From Gammaproteobacteria bacterium (GTDB lineage: Bacteria; Pseudomonadota; Gammaproteobacteria; Pseudomonadales; Cellvibrionaceae), in the NCBI GenBank assembly GCA_021151625.1, contig JAGKWY010000025.1:1-64000 (forward strand): a stretch of DNA of 64,000 bases. The letters are read 5' to 3'. Within the stretch, counting starts at the first letter, position 1. Each line of letters opens with the position of its first letter. Both the position numbers and the translations under genes were made by a program. Of this stretch, positions 1 to 7,029 are shown piece after piece. Under the pieces are notes generated by a model. That model was not told the origin of the DNA and made no database searches. It saw only the letters and a list, made by a program, of their open reading frames with translations.

Positions 1-16
1 GAGTTTATTGGCTTGA
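1..16 (+). CDS. gmk: C-terminal end of guanylate kinase (partial)
   Basis: Only the last four codons are inside the window. In the frame starting at base 2 they read S-L-L-A followed by TGA at 14-16, which resembles the end of bacterial guanylate kinases (E. coli ends in SKLLAD). The following genes rpoZ-spoT-ridA normally sit downstream of gmk, and that context carries most of the weight. Four residues cannot identify a protein alone. Confidence 0.4.
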
Positions 17-144
17 TTTTAGCCAGCGTGGTTGGCAGATTTGTTGCTGCTAACGCATAATAGCAACCCCTTTGGCGTTTTAGACCTTAAGCGCCCTGGA
101 TTCCAAGCGTTTATCGCGCGCTTATTTTTGAAGAGCATTAAGTT

Positions 145-396
145 ATGGCACGTATTACCGTTGAAGATTGTCTGGACCATGTAGATAACCGTTTTGAGCT
201 GGTAATGGTTGGCAGCAAGCGCGCCCGCCAACTGGCAATCGGTGGCAAGGAACCCTTTGTTGCCCCAGAGAATGACAAACCAACCGTTATCGCCCTGCGC
301 GAAATTGAAGAAGGTTTTATCGACGCGAGCATCCTGCTGGAGAAAGATACCTTGCCCCAGCCGAAACCAGAGCGTACCTACGACAACGAGATTTAA
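145..396 (+). CDS. rpoZ: DNA-directed RNA polymerase omega subunit
   Basis: Encodes the 83-residue omega subunit, which helps fold and stabilise beta' in the RNA polymerase core and contributes to one ppGpp binding site in proteobacteria. The N-terminus MARITVEDCLDHVDNRFELV and the following helix with VGSKRARQLAIGG are the classical omega signature, and the length is normal for gamma-proteobacteria. The acidic, proline-containing tail is the variable part of the family. It is followed 106 nt later by spoT, the usual order, so the alarmone synthetase/hydrolase and an RNA polymerase subunit that responds to its product are probably co-transcribed. No clear terminator separates the two genes, only an imperfect hairpin without a T-run at 398-456. 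Confidence 0.97.
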   Translation: MARITVEDCLDHVDNRFELVMVGSKRARQLAIGGKEPFVAPENDKPTVIALREIEEGFIDASILLEKDTLPQPKPERTYDNEI

Positions 397-397
397 T

Positions 398-456
398 TTC
401 CAACAACCGTCATTCTAATTTCCTATGGATGATGAGTGGCGGTTGTGCAGTTGGAA
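398..456 (+). other. Imperfect hairpin between rpoZ and spoT
   Basis: TTCCAAC (398-404) pairs with GTTGGAA (450-456), and AACCG (405-409) pairs with CGGTT (440-444), leaving a five-base bulge and a 30-base loop. No T-run follows, so it does not look like an intrinsic terminator. It could be an RNA-processing site or simply chance. Confidence 0.35.
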
Positions 457-502
457 ACCTGATATGCCAGTGCCGCTGGTAATGTGAGATCTGGAGCAAG
501 GC

Positions 503-2617
503 GTGCAAACCATCGAGGCCCTTAGCCATCGACTATCGTCTTACCTCGAACCTTCCCAAATCAATTTGGTGAAGCGCGCCTACTTCTATGCCGAACAAGC
601 CCACGACGGTCAAAAACGTCGCAGCGGCGAAGCCTATATCACCCATCCTCTCGCGGTAGCCGACATTCTTGCCAGCATGCATATGGACCATCAAAGCCTG
701 ATGGCGGCCATGTTGCACGACGTGATTGAGGATACTGGCATCAGCAAAAAAGCTATCGCCGGTCAGTTTGGCGATTCGGTAGCAGATCTGGTGGATGGTG
801 TTTCCAAACTGACCCAGATCGAATTTGAATCCCATGCGGAAAAGCAGGCGGAAAACTTCCAGAAGATGGCGCTGGCCATGGCCAATGATTTGCGCGTGAT
901 TCTGGTGAAGCTCGCCGACCGTTTACACAACATGCGCACCCTGGGTGCCATGCCGCCCGATAAAAAGCGCCGTATCGCCAAAGAAACCCTCGAAATTTAT
1001 GCCCCAATTGCCCATCGCCTGGGGATGAATGATGTGCGCCTGGAGCTGGAAGATCGCAGTTTTTACTGCATGTATCCGCTACGTGCTACGCGCTTGCAGG
1101 CTGCGTTAAAAACCGCGCGCGGCAATCGCAAAGAACTGGTGGAGCAAATCCAGGCCTCATTTGAGAAGCGCCTGCTCAAGGAAAATATCACCTCGATTGT
1201 GATTGGACGGGAAAAGCATTTGTTCAGCATCTACGAGAAGATGCGCCAGAAGAAAAAATTCTTCAAAGAAATTATGGATGTCTATGCCTTCCGCATCATC
1301 GTGGACAGCGTGGACACCTGCTATCGCGTGCTGGGCGTAGTACACAACCTCTACAAACCGGTCGCGGGCGAATTTAAAGATTACATCGCCATTCCCAAAA
1401 CCAACGGTTACCAATCACTGCATACGGTATTGGTGGGAATGCACGGGGTGCCGATTGAAGTGCAGATCCGTACCAAGGAGATGGATGAAATGGCCAACAG
1501 CGGTATCGCGGCCCATTTCCTCTACAAGTCCAACAGCGATGCCACCATCAATGCCAGCCACAGCCGCGCGCGCCAATGGGTGCAGGGCCTGCTGGAGATG
1601 CAGAAAAACGCTGGTAACTCGCTCGAGTTTATCGAGAACGTCAAGATCGACCTCTTCCCGGATGAGGTTTATGTATTTACGCCGAAAGGCAAAATTGTGG
1701 AGCTGCCGACGGGCGCGACTCCAGTGGATTTCGCTTACGCGGTGCATACCGATATCGGCAATACCTGTGTGGCCTGCCGTATTAACGAGCGCATGGCGCC
1801 TTTGTCCCAGCCATTACTGAGCGGGCAAAAGGTGGCGATTATTACCGCGCAAGGCGCGCAGCCGAATCCCAACTGGCTCAACTTTGTGGTCTCCGCCAAG
1901 GCGCGTTCAGCGATTCGCCACTACCTCAAACACCAACGCCATCATCAGTCAGTTACGCTCGGCAAACGTATGCTCAACCGCGCACTGGGCGAGATTCATA
2001 TGGATCTCGACCATTTGAGCGAAGAGCAGCAGCACAAGATTCTACATGGCGTCCAGGTGGATTCTATGGAGAAACTGTTCGAGGAAATCGGCTTGGGTAA
2101 CAAGGTGGTTTACTCGGTAGTGAAACTCTTGCAGCCGGATGCCGAAGCCAAAGCACGCCCCGGCGCTTTAAGCTCAGCAATTACGATTGATTCAGCCGAA
2201 GGCATGATGATCAGTTTTGCCCGTTGCTGCCGCCCCATTCCCGGCGACCCGATTATCGGCCATGTCAGCTCCGGCAAAGGCCTGGTGATCCATCAGGACA
2301 CCTGCCGCAATATCGCTGAAATCCGCAATTATCCCGATAAGATCAGCCAGGTGAATTGGGCCGCTAATGTGAGTGGCGAATTCCTGGTGGATGTGCGCGT
2401 GGAAGTGGAAAGTGATCGCGGTATTATCGCCACCCTTGCCACCCGTATTACCGAACAGGGCGCGAGCATCGAACATATCAATGTCCACGAGCGCGATGCG
2501 CACAACAGCGTGATCCACCTGTGCATCGGTGTGCACAACCGTATCCACCTCGCTAATATCATGCGCCGTATCCGCAATTTGAGTTTTGTGATTCGCGTGA
2601 ATCGCTCCAAGAATTAA
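503..2617 (+). CDS. spoT: Bifunctional (p)ppGpp synthetase/hydrolase SpoT
   Basis: Controls the stringent response by hydrolysing, and weakly making, (p)ppGpp in the cytoplasm. The 704 residues match the family length (E. coli 702). Domain order: N-terminal HD hydrolase with HDVIEDT near residues 74-80 and the downstream KLADRLHNMRTL motif; RelA/SpoT synthetase region with GYQSLHT and EVQIRT near 300-330; TGS domain starting around DEVYVFTPKGKI; zinc-finger/CC region with FARCCRPIPGD; C-terminal ACT domain. The intact HD motif argues for real hydrolase activity, hence SpoT rather than RelA. The start is a GTG, chosen because GGAG at 493-496 is correctly spaced and the protein then aligns with the family N-terminus. 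It follows rpoZ and precedes ridA, the standard order. Confidence 0.97.
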   Translation: MQTIEALSHRLSSYLEPSQINLVKRAYFYAEQAHDGQKRRSGEAYITHPLAVADILASMHMDHQSLMAAMLHDVIEDTGISKKAIAGQFGDSVADLVDGVSKLTQIEFESHAEKQAENFQKMALAMANDLRVILVKLADRLHNMRTLGAMPPDKKRRIAKETLEIYAPIAHRLGMNDVRLELEDRSFYCMYPLRATRLQAALKTARGNRKELVEQIQASFEKRLLKENITSIVIGREKHLFSIYEKMRQKKKFFKEIMDVYAFRIIVDSVDTCYRVLGVVHNLYKPVAGEFKDYIAIPKTNGYQSLHTVLVGMHGVPIEVQIRTKEMDEMANSGIAAHFLYKSNSDATINASHSRARQWVQGLLEMQKNAGNSLEFIENVKIDLFPDEVYVFTPKGKIVELPTGATPVDFAYAVHTDIGNTCVACRINERMAPLSQPLLSGQKVAIITAQGAQPNPNWLNFVVSAKARSAIRHYLKHQRHHQSVTLGKRMLNRALGEIHMDLDHLSEEQQHKILHGVQVDSMEKLFEEIGLGNKVVYSVVKLLQPDAEAKARPGALSSAITIDSAEGMMISFARCCRPIPGDPIIGHVSSGKGLVIHQDTCRNIAEIRNYPDKISQVNWAANVSGEFLVDVRVEVESDRGIIATLATRITEQGASIEHINVHERDAHNSVIHLCIGVHNRIHLANIMRRIRNLSFVIRVNRSKN

Positions 2618-2705
2618 TCCCTCCCCCGCCTCCCTTGGCTACGCGCCCCGTTCCAAAGGTAGGAGCCTGACTCCCTGTTAAATCTGATTCTGGGGTGAAT
2701 CAGCT

Positions 2706-2726
2706 TCCCCCTTTGAAAAAGGGGGA
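2706..2726. repeat. C5/G5 hairpin repeat between spoT and ridA
   Basis: A perfect 9-bp stem: TCCCCCTTT (2706-2714), loop GAA, AAAGGGGGA (2718-2726). It is followed by CTGAGGGGGATTTT, so a second G5 block repeats the right arm about ten bases on. This C/G-run hairpin resembles short extragenic repeats that recur in many unrelated bacterial genomes (from memory, not searched). It may also act as a terminator between spoT and ridA. Confidence 0.6.
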
Positions 2727-2792
2727 CTGAGGGGGATTTTGTTTTATACTTCGCTGCTTTCCTATCACGACTATCGATTAAAAGGTTCTGTC

Positions 2793-3176
2793 ATGACCAA
2801 TAAAGCCATTATTCACAGCGACAACGCCCCCGCCGCCATAGGTACCTATTCGCAAGCGGTGAAAGTAAACAACACGGTTTACCTCTCTGGCCAAATACCG
2901 CTGGACCCAAAAACCATGCAATTGGTGGAAGGCGATTTTGCAGTGCAGGCACATCAGGTTTTTAAAAACCTGCAAGCGGTGTGCGAAGCGGCCGGTGGCA
3001 GTTTGAAGGATGTGGTAAAGCTGAACATCTACCTGACTGACCTGGCGAACTTCCCGATTGTGAATGAAGTTATGGGTCAATATTTCCAGCAACCTTATCC
3101 GGCGCGTGCTGCCATCGGTATTAATCAGTTGCCACGCAATTCGCTGATTGAGGCGGATGGAGTGATGGTGATCTAG
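2793..3176 (+). CDS. ridA: RidA family reactive enamine/imine deaminase
   Basis: Hydrolyses reactive 2-aminoacrylate and other enamine/imine intermediates made by pyridoxal-phosphate enzymes, protecting branched-chain amino-acid and related metabolism. The 127-residue product begins MTNKAIIHSDNAPAAIGTYSQAV and contains VYLSGQIPLDP, typical of RidA/YjgF/Rid family trimers. YPARAAIGINQLPRNSLIEADG supplies the active-site arginine region and the conserved glutamate. An upstream in-frame start at 2739 would add an unlikely 18-residue extension through the intergenic hairpin. The ATG at 2793 is preceded by AAAGG and matches the family start. A strong intrinsic terminator follows. Its place after spoT is a common gammaproteobacterial arrangement. 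Confidence 0.93.
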   Translation: MTNKAIIHSDNAPAAIGTYSQAVKVNNTVYLSGQIPLDPKTMQLVEGDFAVQAHQVFKNLQAVCEAAGGSLKDVVKLNIYLTDLANFPIVNEVMGQYFQQPYPARAAIGINQLPRNSLIEADGVMVI

Positions 3177-3204
3177 ATTTTCAGTACAAAATTTCATTGA
3201 TAAA

Positions 3205-3232
3205 AATGCCCGCTTTGCCGGGCATTTTTTTT
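3205..3232 (+). terminator. Intrinsic terminator of the rpoZ-spoT-ridA operon
   Basis: AATGCCCG (3205-3212) pairs with CGGGCATT (3219-3226) around a six-base loop, followed by an uninterrupted T-run to 3232. It lies 28 nt after the ridA stop. Confidence 0.9.
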
Positions 3233-3280
3233 AATGTTTTTTGGCAATTGCAGTAGAAATTACTTGTTAGTGCTGTATTG

Positions 3281-3302
3281 GTGTATTATTGTGATAATAC
3301 AC
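3281..3302. promoter_or_regulatory. 9-bp inverted repeat, candidate operator
   Basis: GTGTATTAT (3281-3289), spacer TGTG, ATAATACAC (3294-3302): a perfect AT-rich dyad ending about 70 bp before the start of the S9 peptidase gene. There is no T-run, so it is more like a regulator site than a terminator. The regulator is unknown. Confidence 0.4.
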
Positions 3303-3373
3303 GTGTGATGGTTAAAAATACTTCCACGGGTGTGACTTACTAAAATCTACAGCGCGAGTAAAAAGGATTGCTC

Positions 3374-5368
3374 ATGAAAAACTACCTAACGAAATTTTTT
3401 ATTGTATTGTTAACGCTCTTCTATTCATCTTTCTCTTCTGCCGCAAATCTTGTTACCGAAGACTTTTCCCAGTTACCTGATGTTAGCAATCTTGTGTTAT
3501 CACCTTCGGGGAAAAAGCTGGCGTCTACAGTTCGCGTAAGTGTTGGCGAAACTCAGGGGGTCGCAGTTCAGGTGATGGATCTGAGCTCCAAAAAAAGCAA
3601 AATTGTTTTGTTTAGTGATAATTCGGAATTTTTTTTCAAATGGATTGGCTGGAAGGACGACACCACATTGATGGCTGCGGTATTTACCCCGGCAGAGCGC
3701 GATACCTGGATCAATATGCAGTCGGTGCGTTTTAAAACTCGCGATCACGATTTGATGTTGATTGATACCGAGGCTGATACTGTTACGCGCCCAGTTACCA
3801 GTAAATTTCTAAGCCGCTATAAAATCACACCCTCGATACGGGACTGGGTTGTTGATAGCTTGTATGACGATCCTGAACATATCCTGATGGCATTTCCGGG
3901 TATGGATAACGGTTTTATGCGTGATGCAATGGTTTACAAAATCAATATTAAAACTCAAAAGGCCAGCAGGTTTCATTCGAATAAAGCAAATGTAACCAAC
4001 TGGATGACTGATCAACAGCATCGTGTTCGTGTGGGTACTCATGTTAAAGAAGACGAAGTTTCTACCTTGGTTTATGACGTGGATTCTAAAAAATGGCAAT
4101 CGCTCTGGGCGTATAAGATTTTTTCCGAAGATCAGGTGGACCCCATTGGGTTTGGAAAAGATCCAAACGAATTGTATATACGTGCCTACCATCAATCACG
4201 TCAGGCAATTTTTAAAGTAAATTTGAAAGATCCTGCACTAAAACGTGAGTTGGTAGTTGCTGATCAGGATTACGATGTAAAAGGGAATTTGGTGTATTCA
4301 CCCGTTAGTGGAGAGGTTATCGGCGTGAGTGCTATGGCGGAAGGCGGGACACATTTTTTCGACAAGCATATGCAGGAATTGCAGGTAAAAATTGATAAGG
4401 CCATTCCAGATCATCGCAATTACATTTATTCACTTACCAACGATTTACGTCAATTTTTAGTGTTTTCGTCTTCCAGCGTAGATTCGGGTACTTACTATTT
4501 GGGGCAAACCAATCCAGTAAAACTGGATGCCGTGGCTTACAGTTACAAAAAACTATTGCCAGGCGCAATGAGTAATACACAGGCCATCCGTTATAAGGCA
4601 CGCGATGGTTTGATGATTGAAGGTTTTTTAACTTTGCCTAAAACCGGAGCGAAAAAAAATCTGCCAACCTTAATGTTTCCCCACGGTGGGCCGATGGCGC
4701 GCGACAACGAATCCTTTGACTATTGGACGCAATTTTTTGTCAACAAAGGTTATGCGGTATTACAAATGAATTTTCGCGGCTCCGATGGTCAGGGCATTGA
4801 ATTGCGCAATGCCGGCCTAAAAAACTGGGGCAAGGAAATGCAGGATGATGTTGAAGATGGTGCTCGTAAACTTATTGCAGATGGAATCGCTGATCCGAAG
4901 GCGATCAGTATAGTAGGAGCGAGTTATGGTGGTTATGCTGCCCTGATGGGTGTGGTGAAAACTCCGGATTTTTATCGCTGTGCGATCAGTGTTAATGGTG
5001 TTAGCAACGTATTTGATTTGGTTAAGGATAATCGTGCGTTCTGGTTAAGCTACAACGTAGTTGACGAACAAATTGGCAATGATAATGCGACGCTTAAAGC
5101 TATATCGCCGGTGAACTTTGCTGACAAGATCAAGGCACCGATATTGTTGGTGCACGGCACAGATGACCGCCAGGTAGAAATAAAACACAGTTACCAAATG
5201 CGTGATGCCTTGTTAAAAGCGAAAAAGGATGTGACCTTTGTGGAGTTGCCCAGTGAAGATCATTTCCTTTTAAATGAGAAAAATCGAATGGATACTTTCC
5301 GTGCGATGGATGCGTTTTTGAATAAGTGTATGCCGGCAAAAACGGAACAACCTCTAGTATTGAATTAA
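3374..5368 (+). CDS. Secreted S9 family prolyl oligopeptidase-like peptidase
   Basis: A 664-residue serine peptidase of the prolyl oligopeptidase/acylaminoacyl-peptidase type, expected to cleave short peptides in the periplasm. An N-terminal signal peptide (MKNYLTKFF, hydrophobic run, ending near SSAAN) is followed by a degenerate beta-propeller of about 380 residues and a C-terminal alpha/beta-hydrolase. The nucleophile elbow GASYGGYA lies near residue 517, the catalytic Asp in HGTDDRQ near 595 and the His in EDHFLL near 629, so the triad is complete. I chose the ATG at 3374 (AAAAGGA correctly spaced) over an in-frame TTG two codons upstream. The gene stands alone, with a dyad upstream and a terminator shared with convergent lpd downstream. 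Exact substrate specificity cannot be told. Confidence 0.9.
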   Translation: MKNYLTKFFIVLLTLFYSSFSSAANLVTEDFSQLPDVSNLVLSPSGKKLASTVRVSVGETQGVAVQVMDLSSKKSKIVLFSDNSEFFFKWIGWKDDTTLMAAVFTPAERDTWINMQSVRFKTRDHDLMLIDTEADTVTRPVTSKFLSRYKITPSIRDWVVDSLYDDPEHILMAFPGMDNGFMRDAMVYKINIKTQKASRFHSNKANVTNWMTDQQHRVRVGTHVKEDEVSTLVYDVDSKKWQSLWAYKIFSEDQVDPIGFGKDPNELYIRAYHQSRQAIFKVNLKDPALKRELVVADQDYDVKGNLVYSPVSGEVIGVSAMAEGGTHFFDKHMQELQVKIDKAIPDHRNYIYSLTNDLRQFLVFSSSSVDSGTYYLGQTNPVKLDAVAYSYKKLLPGAMSNTQAIRYKARDGLMIEGFLTLPKTGAKKNLPTLMFPHGGPMARDNESFDYWTQFFVNKGYAVLQMNFRGSDGQGIELRNAGLKNWGKEMQDDVEDGARKLIADGIADPKAISIVGASYGGYAALMGVVKTPDFYRCAISVNGVSNVFDLVKDNRAFWLSYNVVDEQIGNDNATLKAISPVNFADKIKAPILLVHGTDDRQVEIKHSYQMRDALLKAKKDVTFVELPSEDHFLLNEKNRMDTFRAMDAFLNKCMPAKTEQPLVLN

Positions 5369-5390
5369 TGCGCAACTAACTTGAAAAAGT

Positions 5391-5424
5391 AAAGGTCGAT
5401 CAGCAACAGCTAATCGGCCTTTTT
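5391..5424. terminator. Terminator between the S9 peptidase and lpd genes
   Basis: AAAGGTCGAT (5391-5400) pairs with ATCGGCCTTT (5413-5422) with one G-U pair and a T-run on the + strand. The opposite strand is also fairly T-rich, so it may serve both convergent genes. Confidence 0.8.
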
Positions 5425-5450
5425 CTTGCTCGTTAACTCGTGCTGCCAAA

Positions 5451-6869
5451 TTATTTTTTGATCGCTTTGGGGTTAGGCAAATCAGTAATAGTGCCTGCAC
5501 CCAGCTCTGCGGCCAAGCCAACCGATTCATGCAGGGTTGGGTGGGCGTGGATGGTCAGGGCAATATCTTCCACGCTTGCACCGAACTCCAGTGCCAGGGT
5601 TAACTCACCCAGCAGTTCACCGGCATGGATACCCACTAATCCCGCGCCCAACAGGCGATCAGTCGATGCATCGTAAATCAACTTGGTTTTGCCTTCGCTA
5701 CGATCGGCAGCAATGGCGCGGCCACTGGCGCTCCAGGGGAATACGGCGGTTTTGAAGTTGATGCCTTTTTGCTGGGCTTCTTTTTCAGTCAGGCCGACCC
5801 AGGCAATTTCCGGGCTGGTGTAGGCAATAGACGGAATCGCCATAGGTTCAAACTTGTGCGGATGGCCGGCAACACCTTCGGCAGCGGCGTGGCCTTCGTG
5901 AGTCGCTTTATGGGCAAGCATGGGTTGGCCAACTATATCGCCAATGGCGTAGATGTGCGGCACATTGGTTTGCAGATATTCGTTAACCGGGATAAAGCCG
6001 CGCTCATCGACATTAACGCCTGCCTTGTCTGCGCCGATCAGCTTGCCATTGGGGCTGCGACCCACCGCGACTAATACCGCATCAAATTGTAAAGGTGCAG
6101 CAGGGGCCTGGGCGCCACCAAAGGCTACTTCGATTGCCTCGGGTTTAGCGGTAACAGCTTCCACTTTGGTGGAGAGCAGCACTTCAAAACGGCCCTTGTT
6201 GTATTTGTTATATACGGCGATCAGGTCTTTATCCGCTGCCGGTACCAACTGGTCGGCAAACTCCACTACGGTTACTTTGCTGCCAAGCGCTTCGTATACC
6301 GTCGCCATTTCCAGGCCAATAATCCCGCCGCCGATTACCAACAGGCGGCCGGGAACCGAGCGCAACTCCAATGCGCCGGTTGAGTCGAAAATACGTGGAT
6401 CTTCGGGTATAAAGGGCAGTTTCACGCTGCGGGAACCAGCGGCGATAATGGCATTGTCAAAGTCGATCAGGGTAATTTCGCCATTTTTCTCCACCTGCAA
6501 CTGATTGGGGCCCGTGAAGCTGCCATAGCCTTCTACTACTTGCACCTTGCGGCCTTTGGCCATGGCACCTACGCCTGAAACCAGCTTGCTGACCACGGAG
6601 TCCTTATAGGCGCGGACTTTATCCAGATCGTGGCTTACTGAGCCAATCGTCAGGCCGAGGTTGCCAGCGTGTTGGGTTTCATTGATCACTTCAGCCACAT
6701 GCAACAGTGCTTTTGAAGGGATACAACCCACATTCAGGCACACGCCGCCCAGGCTGGAATAGCGCTCCACCAGGGTAACTTCCAGGCCGAGGTCAGCGGC
6801 GCGGAAGGCGGCCGAATAGCCGCCGGGGCCACTGCCGAGTACAACGAGTTGGGTCTTAACATTTGCCAT
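5451..6869 (-). CDS. lpdA: Dihydrolipoyl dehydrogenase (E3)
   Basis: FAD-dependent E3 subunit that reoxidises dihydrolipoamide in 2-oxoacid dehydrogenase complexes and passes electrons to NAD. The 472 residues have the family length. Features in order: FAD Rossmann motif GSGPGGYSAAFRAADLG near 12-28, the redox disulfide in GGVCLNVGCIPSK (Cys44/Cys49), NAD-binding GGGIIGLEMA, second FAD motif YAIGDIVG, and the C-terminal catalytic HPTLHE (His443/Glu448). The ATG is preceded by AGGAG at good spacing. No E1/E2 genes lie nearby, so this copy is not in an ace or suc operon here, and which complex it serves is unknown. It converges with the S9 peptidase gene. Confidence 0.96.
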   Translation of the reverse strand: MANVKTQLVVLGSGPGGYSAAFRAADLGLEVTLVERYSSLGGVCLNVGCIPSKALLHVAEVINETQHAGNLGLTIGSVSHDLDKVRAYKDSVVSKLVSGVGAMAKGRKVQVVEGYGSFTGPNQLQVEKNGEITLIDFDNAIIAAGSRSVKLPFIPEDPRIFDSTGALELRSVPGRLLVIGGGIIGLEMATVYEALGSKVTVVEFADQLVPAADKDLIAVYNKYNKGRFEVLLSTKVEAVTAKPEAIEVAFGGAQAPAAPLQFDAVLVAVGRSPNGKLIGADKAGVNVDERGFIPVNEYLQTNVPHIYAIGDIVGQPMLAHKATHEGHAAAEGVAGHPHKFEPMAIPSIAYTSPEIAWVGLTEKEAQQKGINFKTAVFPWSASGRAIAADRSEGKTKLIYDASTDRLLGAGLVGIHAGELLGELTLALEFGASVEDIALTIHAHPTLHESVGLAAELGAGTITDLPNPKAIKK

Positions 6870-6989
6870 GAAGTGCTCCTATGCGGGTTAGCTGGTTTGA
6901 TCGTGCCAGATTGATCATGTCAGTTTGACCATGAAAGGAACCGCATCATAAGCGATTGTTTAGTGTTTACGCACTTGAACCTTATTTGA

Positions 6990-7019
6990 AAAATCGCTGC
7001 CGTTGTTATATCGGCAGCG
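6990..7019 (-). terminator. Terminator downstream of the GH9 gene
   Basis: CGCTGCCG (6995-7002) pairs with CGGCAGCG (7012-7019). Read on the minus strand the stem is followed by ATTTTT, directly after the cellulase stop codon. T residues also follow on the plus strand. Confidence 0.8.
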
Positions 7020-7029
7020 GTTTTTTACC

